Below, piece after piece: positions 17,958 to 27,904 of a stretch of 40,724 bases of DNA. The stretch spans positions 1 through 40,724 of the forward strand of contig JANWWU010000032.1 of assembly GCA_025055595.1 (NCBI GenBank). The letters are read 5' to 3'. The stretch is from Planctomycetota bacterium. GTDB lineage: Bacteria > Planctomycetota > UBA11346. Both the position numbers and the translations under genes were made by a program. Under the pieces are notes generated by a model. The model did no database searches. It was not told where the DNA came from and saw only the letters and a list, made by a program, of their open reading frames with translations. Positions within the stretch are counted from its first letter, which is position 1. Each line of letters opens with the position of its first letter.

Positions 17958-20570
17958 TCAGCCGCCCGACCAGGCCGCGCGATACAACGCGCGCAAGTCC
18001 TCGATCAGCGGCGCGCGCGGGTTGGTGCCGAGGCACTGGTCGTCGAAGGCGCGCTCCGCCAGGCTGTCGAGCGCCGCGAAGTAGGCAGCCTCGTCGACTC
18101 CCGCCTCGCGCACCGAGCCCGGCAGCTGCAGCTCGCGGCGCAGGTTCTCGACGGCTCGCGCGAGCAGCTCGCACCGCGCGCGCTCGTCGTCGCCACCGAG
18201 GCCGAGCGCTTCGGCGACCCGCGCGTAGCGCGCCGCGGCCAGGGGCCGGTCGTAGCGGGCGAAGGCGGCCTGCCGCTGTCCGGCCTCCGCGGCGTTGTAG
18301 CGGATGACCAGGGGCAGAAAGATGCCGTTCGCCACCCCGTGCGGGATGTGGAAGCGCGCGCCGAGCTGGTGCGCCAGGGCGTGGCAGACGCCGAGGAAGG
18401 CGTTGGCGAAGGCCATGCCGGCGAGCGTGGCGGCGAGGTGCACCTGTTCGCGCGCAGCGCGCGCCCGCTCGCCCTCCCGCCAGGCGGTCGGCAAGTGCGC
18501 AAAGAGCAGGCGCACCGCGTCCAGCGCCTGGCCGTCGGTGAAGGGCGTCGCGCAGACGCTGACCAGGGCCTCGAGGGCGTGCGACAGCGCATCCATGCCG
18601 CTGGCCGCCGTCAGCGCCCGCGGCTGGCGCGCGGCGAGCTCGGCGTCGACGATGGCGATGGTCGGAGTCAGCGCGTAGTCAGCGAGCGGGTACTTCACCC
18701 CATCGGGGCCAGTGATCACGGCGAACGGCGTGACCTCCGAGCCCGTGCCGCTGGTCGTCGGGATGGCGACGAACCAGGCGGCAGCGCCGAGCGGCTCCAG
18801 CCGCTGGATGCGCTGACGGATGTCCATGAAGCGCATGGCGACAGCGGCGAACGCTGCCTGCGGCTGTTCGTACAGCAGCCACATCGCCTTGGCGGCATCG
18901 ATCGGGCTGCCGCCGCCGAGCGCGACGATGGTGTCGGGACGCACAGCGCGCAGGAAAGCGGCGCCGCGCTCGACGGTCGCTAGATCTGGGTCAGGGCGTA
19001 CCTCGCTGAAGGTCTCGACGCGCAGGCCCTGCCGCTCGAGCAGCGCGCGCACCCGCCGCTCGTAGCCGAACTCGACCATCGTGCGATCGGTCACGATCAC
19101 CGCACGCTGCCGTTCGGCGAGGTCGGTCAGCGCATGCTCGAGGCAGCCCCAGCCGTGGTAGACGCGCGGCGGCACGCGGTACCACTGCATCCGTGCGCGC
19201 CGCTCGGTGACCGTGACCCGGTTGAGCAGCTGCTCGACGCCGACATTGCCGGCGAAGGCATTGCCGCCCCAGGTTCCGCAACCGAGGGTCAGCGACGGCG
19301 CCAGCCGCTGATTGTAGAGATCGCCGATCGCGCCGTGGGAGCTCGGCTGGTTGACCAGCAGCCGGGCGACCGGCACGGCGTGCGCCATCGCGCTGACGCG
19401 GTCCTGGTGGTGTTCAGCGGTGTAGATGACGGCAGTGTGGCCGAGGCCAGCGAAGGCCACCAGTTCGGCGCAGCGCGCGATGCCGGCGCGCCAGTCGCCG
19501 ACGCGGTAGAGGGCGAGCACTGGCGACAGCTTCTCCCAGCTCAGCGGTTCCTCGGGCCCGACGGCATCGGCGACCGCCATCAGCACGCGTACGCCCTCGG
19601 GCACGACGATGCCGGCTTGGCGCGCGATCGCCGCTGCCGGCTGGCCGACGATCGCCGGATTCAGCCGTTGCCCGCGCTCGTCGCGCTGCACCAGCACTGC
19701 GCGCAGGCGCTCGCGATCTTCGCCGGTGACGAGATAGGCCCCCTGCCGCGCCAGCTCGCGCAGCACGGCGTCCCAGGCCGCATCGACGATGACCAGGGCC
19801 TGCTCGGAAGCGCAGATCACCCCGTTGTCGAAGGTCTTGCTGAGCATCACCGAGGCCGCGACCTGCTGCGGATCGGCGCTCTCATCGACCAGGGCCGGAG
19901 TGTTGCCGGCGCCGACACCGATCGCCGGCTTGCCGCTGGCGTAGGCGGCCTTCACCAGGCCCGGGCCGCCGGTCGCGAGGATCAGGTCCACCGCCGGATG
20001 CCGCATCAGCGCCTGGGTCAGCGGTAGCGTCGGATTCTCGAGGCAGGCGATCAGGCCCTCGGGAGCTCCCGCCGCCGTCGCCGCCTCCGCGGCCAGCCGC
20101 GCCGCCAGCGCGGTGCAGCGTGCGGCGCGCGGGTGCGGGGCGATGACGATGCCGTTGCGCGTCTTCAAGGCGAGCAAGATCTTGAAGATCGCCGTCGAAG
20201 TCGGGTTGGTCACCGGGGTGATCGCCGCCACGACGCCGACCGGCGCGAGCACGGTGCGCACTCCAGCCACCGGATCGTAGCCGACCTCGCCGACGGTGCG
20301 CGCGTCGCGGTAGGCGTGGCAGATCGTCTCGCTCGCGAAGTGGTTCTTGATCACCTTGTCCTCGAGCACGCCCATCCCGGTCTCCTCGACCGCGGCGCGC
20401 GCCAGCTCGATCCGTGCGCGATTCATCGCCGCGGCGGTGCGGACGAAGATCTCGTCGACCTGCTCCTGCGAGAAGCCGGCATAGCGCTGGGCGGCGCGGC
20501 GCACGCCGAGCACGCAAGTCTCGAGGGCCTGCAAGGCTTCGGAGGCCTCGTGGGGATGGGCTGCGATCAT
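17958..20570 (-). CDS. adhE: Bifunctional acetaldehyde-CoA/alcohol dehydrogenase AdhE
   Basis: 870 residues, full length. It reduces acetyl-CoA to acetaldehyde and then ethanol with two NADH and usually forms spirosome filaments. The N-terminal aldehyde dehydrogenase half (1-440) has VGVVAAITPVTNPTSTAIFK, GVGAGNTPALVDESAD and the catalytic Cys in KTFDNGVICASEQ. The linker includes GTWGGNAFAGNVG. The C-terminal iron-dependent alcohol dehydrogenase half has VALGGGSPIDAAKAMW, PTTSGTGSEVTPFAVI, ALTAASGMDALSHALEA and the iron ligands in NAFLGVCHALAHQLGARFHIPHG. A strong AAGGAGG precedes the ATG. It is divergent from rex with 259 bp between them, which fits control by Rex. Reoxidising NADH as ethanol competes with the hydrogenase encoded opposite. 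Confidence 0.97.
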   Translation of the reverse strand: MIAAHPHEASEALQALETCVLGVRRAAQRYAGFSQEQVDEIFVRTAAAMNRARIELARAAVEETGMGVLEDKVIKNHFASETICHAYRDARTVGEVGYDPVAGVRTVLAPVGVVAAITPVTNPTSTAIFKILLALKTRNGIVIAPHPRAARCTALAARLAAEAATAAGAPEGLIACLENPTLPLTQALMRHPAVDLILATGGPGLVKAAYASGKPAIGVGAGNTPALVDESADPQQVAASVMLSKTFDNGVICASEQALVIVDAAWDAVLRELARQGAYLVTGEDRERLRAVLVQRDERGQRLNPAIVGQPAAAIARQAGIVVPEGVRVLMAVADAVGPEEPLSWEKLSPVLALYRVGDWRAGIARCAELVAFAGLGHTAVIYTAEHHQDRVSAMAHAVPVARLLVNQPSSHGAIGDLYNQRLAPSLTLGCGTWGGNAFAGNVGVEQLLNRVTVTERRARMQWYRVPPRVYHGWGCLEHALTDLAERQRAVIVTDRTMVEFGYERRVRALLERQGLRVETFSEVRPDPDLATVERGAAFLRAVRPDTIVALGGGSPIDAAKAMWLLYEQPQAAFAAVAMRFMDIRQRIQRLEPLGAAAWFVAIPTTSGTGSEVTPFAVITGPDGVKYPLADYALTPTIAIVDAELAARQPRALTAASGMDALSHALEALVSVCATPFTDGQALDAVRLLFAHLPTAWREGERARAAREQVHLAATLAGMAFANAFLGVCHALAHQLGARFHIPHGVANGIFLPLVIRYNAAEAGQRQAAFARYDRPLAAARYARVAEALGLGGDDERARCELLARAVENLRRELQLPGSVREAGVDEAAYFAALDSLAERAFDDQCLGTNPRAPLIEDLRALYRAAWSGG

Positions 20571-20685
20571 CGCGTCCTCCTTGTATCAGAGAATCTGTTC
20601 TTGAATTTTATGGAGCGCCGAGCGCTGCCAGCGCATGTCGCGGCGCCGCGCTCAGCGATGCTGCCGGCCATCGAGTGTCATTGAG

Positions 20686-20708
20686 GAATCCGCATTGCTT
20701 GCGGATTC
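20686..20708. promoter_or_regulatory. Inverted repeat in the adhE-rex gap, candidate Rex operator
   Basis: GAATCCGCA and TGCGGATTC are exact 9-bp arms around the spacer TTGCT. The same GCGGATTC word recurs at 20752-20759 and a variant, AAATCCGT, at 20793-20800. The site is about 115 bp upstream of adhE and about 120 bp upstream of rex. It does not match the common TTGTGA-N6-TCACAA Rex box. A hairpin terminator is the other possibility. Confidence 0.45.
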
Positions 20709-20786
20709 TCGCTCGGTGATCGCGGCGATTTCGTCATGCGAGCGGCGGCGGGCGGATTCGCCCGGAGCGCTCGGGGTCCGGCGCGA

Positions 20787-20792
20787 TATAAA
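20787..20792 (+). promoter_or_regulatory. Possible -10 element of rex-hyd operon
   Basis: TATAAA in the local AT-rich stretch 20786-20812, about 40 bp upstream of rex. No convincing -35 hexamer is seen at 16-18 bp. On the other strand TAAAAT at 20611-20606 could be the -10 of adhE. Confidence 0.3.
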
Positions 20793-20829
20793 GAAATCCG
20801 TACCGATAAAACATGCGCGGTAACGGCCG

Positions 20830-21471
20830 ATGATCGCCCTCATGACCCATCCCATCTCGATGCCGAGCCTGCGCCGCCTGCCATTGTATCTGCGGCTGCT
20901 CGAGCAATGGCGAGCCGCCGGCCGCACCCAGGTCAGCTGCACGCATTTCGCCGACGCCCTGGGCCTCGATCCGACCCAAGTGCGCAAGGACCTCGCGGCC
21001 GCCGGCGCCAGCGGCCGGCCGCGCGTCGGCTACGACCTCAAGCAGCTGCGCGACACCCTCGCACGCTTCCTCGGCTGGGACAATCCCGGCGAGGCCTTCC
21101 TCGTCGGCAGCGGCCCCCTCGGCCGGGCGCTGCTCGCCTACGAGGGCTTCGCCGCCCGCGGGCTGACCATCGTCGCGGTCTTCGACCGCGCTCCGGCGGC
21201 GCAGGAGCGCATCGGCGACAAGCCGGTGCTGCCGCTTTCTAAGCTGCCCGATCTCGTCCGCCGGATGCATGTGCGGATCGGCATCCTGGCGGTGCCGGCG
21301 GCCGAGGCCGAAGCGGTGGCGCGCACCATGGCCGAGGCCGGCATCCGCGGGATCTGGAACTTCGCGCCCGTCCGCCTCGACCTCGGACCGCGCATCGTCG
21401 TCGAGCACATCGATCTCGCCCAGTCGCTGGCCGTCCTGCGCCATCGGCTGGCCGCCCTGGAGGAGACATGA
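20830..21471 (+). CDS. rex: Redox-sensing transcriptional repressor Rex
   Basis: 213 residues. Rex leaves its operators when NADH is high, releasing fermentation and hydrogenase genes. The N-terminal winged helix (about 10-75) shows LPLYLRLLEQW and LGLDPTQVRKDLAAAG, the conserved recognition-helix core RKDL. The segment after it reads AAAGASGRPRVGYDL, where most Rex proteins have SYFGEFGTRGVGY, so DNA preference may differ. The NADH-binding Rossmann domain has FLVGSGPLGRALLAY near 95 and a C-terminal swapped helix. Alternative start at 20842 (MTHPIS); no strong ribosome site decides. Its stop overlaps the next start by 4 bp (ATGA), so it is co-translated with hydC, and divergent adhE is a likely target. 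Confidence 0.93.
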   Translation: MIALMTHPISMPSLRRLPLYLRLLEQWRAAGRTQVSCTHFADALGLDPTQVRKDLAAAGASGRPRVGYDLKQLRDTLARFLGWDNPGEAFLVGSGPLGRALLAYEGFAARGLTIVAVFDRAPAAQERIGDKPVLPLSKLPDLVRRMHVRIGILAVPAAEAEAVARTMAEAGIRGIWNFAPVRLDLGPRIVVEHIDLAQSLAVLRHRLAALEET

Positions 21472-21979
21472 GCACCTGCTGCGCCCCCCCATCGACGGCC
21501 GCGCGCCGCTTCGCGCGCGTCACCGAGATCCTCGCCCGGCACCGCCACGATCCGGCGGCGCTCGTCCCGATCCTGCAGGAAGTGCAGGAGGTCTACCGTT
21601 ACCTGCCCGAGGAGGTGATGGCCTACATCGCCACCGACCTCGGCCTGCCGCCGGCGCGCGTCTTCGGCGTCGCCACCTTCTACGCGCACTTCGCCCTCGC
21701 CCCCAAGGGCCGCTTCGTCATCAAGCTGTGCGACGGCACCGCCTGCCATGTCAAGGAGTCGCAGCCGATCCTCGACGCCCTGCGCCAGCGCCTCGGCCTC
21801 AGCGAGCGCAAGACCACCACCGACGACCAGCTGTTCACGGTCGAGACCGTCAGCTGCCTCGGAGCCTGCGGCCTGGCTCCGGTGATGCTGGTCAATGACG
21901 ACGTCCACGGCCAGATGACGCCGCAGTCGGCCTTGCAACTCGTCGAATCGCTGATCGCCAAGCACGCCAAGGAGACCCC

Positions 21980-21983
<4 letters not shown>
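21468..21983 (+). CDS. hydC: NADH-dependent hydrogenase subunit HydC (NuoE-like [2Fe-2S] protein)
   Basis: 171 residues. The family has an N-terminal helical bundle (PILQEVQEVYRYLPEEVMAY) and a C-terminal thioredoxin-like domain binding one [2Fe-2S] cluster through four Cys, seen here in LCDGTACHVK and VSCLGACGLAPVM. FGVATFYAHF near residue 65 is the NuoE signature. In HydABC it sits beside the flavin subunit HydB. The start overlaps rex by 4 bp and its stop overlaps hydB by 4 bp. The NDGVHGQM-like end (NDDVHGQMTP) is typical. It could also be called NuoE, but hydA downstream makes a hydrogenase subunit far more likely than complex I. Confidence 0.93.
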
Positions 21984-23872
<1,889 letters not shown>

Positions 23873-23883
23873 AAGGAGGGATC

Positions 23884-25890
23884 ATGCCGACCACCGCCAC
23901 CGCCACCTGCACGATCGACGGCCGCGAGGTCGCGATCGCTGGCCAGCGCAACCTGCTCGAGGCGATCCGCGCCAGCGGCATCGATCTGCCGACCTTCTGC
24001 TACCACTCCGAGCTCTCGGTCTATGGGGCCTGCCGGCTGTGCCTGGTCGAGATCGAGGGCCGCGGCGTGCAGGCTTCGTGCACCATCGCGCCCGAGCCGG
24101 GAATGGTCGTGCGCACCCAGACGCCGCAGCTGCGCCGCCTGCGGCGCACCAACCTCGAGCTGCTGCTCGCCAACCACCAAGGCGACTGCGCGTGCTGCGA
24201 CAAGAGCGGGTCCTGCCGCTTGCAGGACCTCGCGCTGCGCCTCGGCGCGCAGCGCGGGCGCTTCGTCCGCACCGTGCCCGAGCGCCAGCCGGATCGCTCG
24301 AGCCCGGCCGTCCACCGCGATCCCGGCAAGTGCATCCTGTGCGGCGACTGCGTCCGCGTCTGCGACGAGGTGCAGGGCATCGGCGCGCTCGACTTCGCCT
24401 TCCGCGGCGAGCGCACGGTGGTGCAGCCGGCATTCGGCAAGCCGCTGGCCGAGAGCGACTGCGTCCACTGCGGGCAGTGCAGCCGGGTGTGCCCGACCGG
24501 CGCCCTGATCCCGGCCAACGATGTCGAGCGCGCCTGGCAGGCCCTCTCCGACCCGGCGCGCTGCGTCGTGGTGCAGGTGGCGCCCGCGGTGCGGGTCGCC
24601 CTCGCCGAGGCCCTGCGCCTGCCGCCGCACGCCGACGCCCTGGGCCTGCTCGCCGCCGGCCTGCGCCGCCTCGGCGCGCACCGCGTCTACGACACCGCCT
24701 TCGCGGCCGATCTGACGGTGATCGAGGAGGGCAACGAGTTCGTGCGTCGCTGGCGGCACGGCGAGCGCCTGCCGATGTTCACCAGCTGCTGTCCGGCCTG
24801 GGTGGCCTGCGCCGAGAAGCACCTGCCAGACTGGCTGCCGCACCTGTCGAGCTGTCGCAGCCCGCAGCAGATGCTGGCCTCGGTCCTGCGCCGCCACCCC
24901 GACGCCGTCGGCGATCCGCGGCCGCTGACCGTGATCTCGATCATGCCGTGCACCGCCAAGAAGTTCGAGGCCGCGCGCGCGGAGTTCTGCCGCGACGGCC
25001 AGCCGGATGTCGACCTCGTCCTGACCACCCAGGAGGCGGCGCGCCTGCTCGCCAGCGCCGGCCTCGATGTCGCGCGGCTCGATCCCGAGCCGGCCGATCT
25101 GCCGTTCGGGCTGAAGACCGGGGCCGCCGTGCTCTTCGGCATGAGCGGCGGCGTCGCCACCGCCGTCCTGCGCTACGCGTCGGCGGTGCTCGGCGACGGC
25201 CGGCTGCGCCACCACGACTTCCGCGAGCTGCGCGACGGCGACGGCCTGCGCCTCGCCGAATGCGCGCTGGCGGGCCGCACGCTGCGCGTCGCCGCGGTCA
25301 GCGGCCTCTCGGCGGCGCGTCGCCTGCTCTCGGACCTGCGCTCCGGCCGCCTCGCCGTCGACCTCGTCGAGGTCATGGCCTGTCCGGGAGGCTGCGTCGG
25401 CGGCGCCGGCCAGCCGGTGGACCACAGCGGCGAACAGCGCCTGCGCCGCGCCCAGGCGTTGGTCGCCGCCGACCGCAGCGAGGTGATGCGGATGAGCGCG
25501 GAGAACCCCGCGGTCGGCAGGCTCTACGAGACCTGCCTCGAGCGGCCCGGCTCGCACACCGCCGAGGAGTGGCTGCACACCCGCTACCAGCCGCGGCGCC
25601 GCCTCGGCGATCTCGACCTGCTGTTCACCCAGGGCGAACGCAGCGGGCGCCTGCTGGTCCTCGCCTGCCTCGGCACCAGCTGCCACCTGCGCGGCGGCCC
25701 GCGCCTCGTCCAGCAGCTGATCGAGGCCGTCGAGGCCCGCGGTCTGCAGCAGCGCGTCGAGGTGCGCGCCACGTTCTGCCTCGAGCGCTGCGGCGAGGGG
25801 CCGAATGTGCGGGTCGGCGAGCGCCTCGTCGAGCAGGCGAGCGTCGAGCGCGTGCTGGCGGCGATCGACGAGCAGCTGGGGAACGCCTGA
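23884..25890 (+). CDS. hydA: [FeFe]-hydrogenase catalytic subunit HydA (group A, bifurcating type)
   Basis: 668 residues from the ATG at 23884 behind a strong AAAGGAGG; the longer open frame upstream is a shadow. It makes or consumes H2 at the H-cluster in the cytoplasm. N-terminal domains: NuoG-like [2Fe-2S] (FCYHSELSVYGACRLC), His/Cys [4Fe-4S] (HQGDCACCDKSGSCRL) and two [4Fe-4S] clusters (CILCGDCVRVCDE, CVHCGQCSRVCP). The H-cluster motifs are complete: TSCCPAWV with proton-relay Cys302 and ligand Cys303, MPCTAKKFE with Cys356, and MACPGGCVGGAGQP with Cys500 and Cys504. An extra C-terminal thioredoxin-like [2Fe-2S] domain (about 580-668, CLGTSCHLRG, FCLERCGEGP) matches the T. maritima-type HydA. 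Maturases HydEFG are not in the window. Confidence 0.97.
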   Translation: MPTTATATCTIDGREVAIAGQRNLLEAIRASGIDLPTFCYHSELSVYGACRLCLVEIEGRGVQASCTIAPEPGMVVRTQTPQLRRLRRTNLELLLANHQGDCACCDKSGSCRLQDLALRLGAQRGRFVRTVPERQPDRSSPAVHRDPGKCILCGDCVRVCDEVQGIGALDFAFRGERTVVQPAFGKPLAESDCVHCGQCSRVCPTGALIPANDVERAWQALSDPARCVVVQVAPAVRVALAEALRLPPHADALGLLAAGLRRLGAHRVYDTAFAADLTVIEEGNEFVRRWRHGERLPMFTSCCPAWVACAEKHLPDWLPHLSSCRSPQQMLASVLRRHPDAVGDPRPLTVISIMPCTAKKFEAARAEFCRDGQPDVDLVLTTQEAARLLASAGLDVARLDPEPADLPFGLKTGAAVLFGMSGGVATAVLRYASAVLGDGRLRHHDFRELRDGDGLRLAECALAGRTLRVAAVSGLSAARRLLSDLRSGRLAVDLVEVMACPGGCVGGAGQPVDHSGEQRLRRAQALVAADRSEVMRMSAENPAVGRLYETCLERPGSHTAEEWLHTRYQPRRRLGDLDLLFTQGERSGRLLVLACLGTSCHLRGGPRLVQQLIEAVEARGLQQRVEVRATFCLERCGEGPNVRVGERLVEQASVERVLAAIDEQLGNA

Positions 25891-26162
25891 TGCCCAAGCC
25901 GGTGATCGAGATCTGCCTCGGCTCATCGTGCTTCGCGCGCGGCAGCAACCGCTACCCGCAGGCCGCCGCCCGCTGGCTGGCGGCGCACGGCATCGCCGCC
26001 GAGCTGCGCGGCCGGCGCTGCCGCAAGGCCTGCGCCGATGGCCCGATCGTCGCGATCGACGGCGTCGAGCACCAGGTGCCGGACCTCGAGGCCCTGCACC
26101 GCGCGCTCGCCTCGCTGATCGATGCCGCGCCCCAGTCCGTCATCCAACGCAGCCGCGCATAG
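25890..26162 (+). CDS. Small thioredoxin-like [2Fe-2S] ferredoxin
   Basis: 90 residues starting MPKPVIEICLGSSCFARGSN. The four cluster cysteines are in ICLGSSCFARG and RRCRKACADGP, the layout of the NuoE C-terminal domain and of the extra domain at the end of HydA. The start overlaps the hydA stop by one base (TGATG), so translation is coupled. Similar small [2Fe-2S] proteins occur in hydrogenase operons of anaerobes. It may carry electrons between HydABC and the sensor HydS encoded next, but that is inference. It might equally be an extra HydABC subunit. Confidence 0.85.
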   Translation: MPKPVIEICLGSSCFARGSNRYPQAAARWLAAHGIAAELRGRRCRKACADGPIVAIDGVEHQVPDLEALHRALASLIDAAPQSVIQRSRA

Positions 26163-26227
26163 GCGAGCGGCGAGCGCGCCTGCGGCCTGCGACGGCGGCA
26201 TGAACGCTGGAGAATGCAGACGAACGT

Positions 26228-27904
26228 ATGGAACGACGCGCGCCCGTCAGCACCGATCCCGCGCAGTGCCAGGACTGCTACCGCTGCCTGCGCGCCTGTC
26301 CGGTGCAGGCGATCAGCGTGGCCCAGGGGCATGCGCAGGTGCGCCCCGAGGCCTGCATCGCCTGCGGGCGCTGCGTCGCCGCCTGTCCGCGGCGCGCCAA
26401 GCGCGTGCGCGACGACCTGCCGGCGGCCCGCGCCGCGGTCGCCGCCGGCAACGCGATCGCAGCGCTGGCGCCGAGCTGGGTCGCCGCCTTCCCCGGCCTC
26501 GGACCCGAGCGCTGCAGCGCGGCCCTCGCCAGGCTCGGCTTCTGCGCGGTGTCGGAGGTCGCGGTCGGCGCCAGCGCGGTCAGCGCGGCGACCGCCGAGC
26601 TGCTGCAACGCGCGCCGCAACGGCTGTGGCTGTCGACCGCCTGCCCGGCCGCCGTCGCCTGGGTGCGCCGCCACCGCCCGGAGCTGGTGCCGGCGCTGGC
26701 CCCGATCGCCTCGCCGGCCGCCGTCCACGCGCGGATGCTCGCCGCCGCCCGACCCGGCTGCCGGGTGGTCCTGATCACGCCGTGCATCGCCAAAAAGCGC
26801 GAGGCCGACGCCCACCCCGAGCTCTGGGCGGCAGCGATCTCCTTCGCCGACCTCGCGCGCTGGTGGCAGGAGGCCGGGATCAATCCCTGGACCCTGCCGC
26901 CCGGCGAGCCGTTCCTCTTCGCCGAGGACGGCGGTGGCCGACGCTACCCGCTCGAAGGCGGCATGCTGCAGAGCCTCGCCGCTCGCCATCCGCCGAGCAT
27001 GCTCGCCACGGTCAGCGGCGTCGATCACTTCGCTGCAGCCTGCGATGGCCTCGGCCAGCACGATGCCGCCACCTTCGTCGAGCTGAGCGCCTGCTCCGGC
27101 GGCTGCATCCAGGGCCCGGGCATGCCCGAAGGCGCGGGCGGGCTGCTGCGCCGCCGGCGGGCGGTGCTGCAGGCTCCGGTCCCGGAGGCGCGCGGCTGCC
27201 CGCCTGCGGTCGACACCGCCGCCCGCTGGTTCCCGGAGCCTGAGGCCACCCCCGAACCCGATGAGCGCTTCCTGATCGCCGCGCTCGAGCGCATCGGCAA
27301 GCGCCGCGCCGAGGACGAAGCCAACTGCGGGGGCTGCGGCTACGAAGCCTGCCGCGCCTTCGCGCGCGCGATGTGCGCCGGACGCGCCGAGCCCGAGCAG
27401 TGCGTGACCTGGATGCGGCGCCTGGCTCAGCGTCAGGCCAACGCCCTGCTGACCGCGATGCCCGCGGCCGCCGTCCTCGTCGACCGCCAGCTGCGGATCA
27501 TCGAGTGCAATCGCCACTTCGTGCGGCTGGCTGGCGGCGAGGAGCGCGCGTCGCCGGGGACCGCGCTCGGCGGGCCGCCGACGCTCGCCCGCCTGCTGCG
27601 CCATGTGCTCGACGGCGGATCCGAGATCGTCAACCGCGAGCTGCGCTGGGGCAGCCGGGTGCTCAGCGCCTCGCTGTTCAGCGTCGAGCCCGGACAGGTC
27701 GCCGGGGCGGTGCTGATCGACATCACCGAGCCGGCGATGGGGCGCGAACAGGTGGCGGCACGAGCGCGCGAGGCGATCGAGAAGCACCTGGCGACGGTCC
27801 AGCGCATCGCCTACCTCCTCGGCGAGAACGCGGCCGAGACCGAGGGCCTGCTGGCGCAGATCGTCGACGCCTACGCAGCGCAGGACGGCGATGGTCAGGC
27901 CTGA
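26228..27904 (+). CDS. hydS: Putative sensory [FeFe]-hydrogenase HydS (H-cluster domain plus PAS)
   Basis: 558 residues. N-terminal pair of [4Fe-4S] motifs (CQDCYRCLRACPVQA, CIACGRCVAACPRRA; about 14-58). The H-cluster domain (about 75-335) keeps all four H-cluster cysteines: Cys139 in STACPAAV, Cys186 in TPCIAKKRE, and Cys289 and Cys293 in SACSGGCIQG. The residue before Cys139 is Ala138, where catalytic hydrogenases such as HydA upstream have the proton-relay Cys; this change is typical of sensory enzymes. A further [4Fe-4S] motif (NCGGCGYEACRAFARAMCAG, about 365-390) leads to a PAS domain (about 410-510) and a helical tail. The family is thought to sense H2 or redox state. Its 3' end overlaps the phosphatase gene by 14 bp, pointing to a signalling pair. 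Confidence 0.92.
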   Translation: MERRAPVSTDPAQCQDCYRCLRACPVQAISVAQGHAQVRPEACIACGRCVAACPRRAKRVRDDLPAARAAVAAGNAIAALAPSWVAAFPGLGPERCSAALARLGFCAVSEVAVGASAVSAATAELLQRAPQRLWLSTACPAAVAWVRRHRPELVPALAPIASPAAVHARMLAAARPGCRVVLITPCIAKKREADAHPELWAAAISFADLARWWQEAGINPWTLPPGEPFLFAEDGGGRRYPLEGGMLQSLAARHPPSMLATVSGVDHFAAACDGLGQHDAATFVELSACSGGCIQGPGMPEGAGGLLRRRRAVLQAPVPEARGCPPAVDTAARWFPEPEATPEPDERFLIAALERIGKRRAEDEANCGGCGYEACRAFARAMCAGRAEPEQCVTWMRRLAQRQANALLTAMPAAAVLVDRQLRIIECNRHFVRLAGGEERASPGTALGGPPTLARLLRHVLDGGSEIVNRELRWGSRVLSASLFSVEPGQVAGAVLIDITEPAMGREQVAARAREAIEKHLATVQRIAYLLGENAAETEGLLAQIVDAYAAQDGDGQA

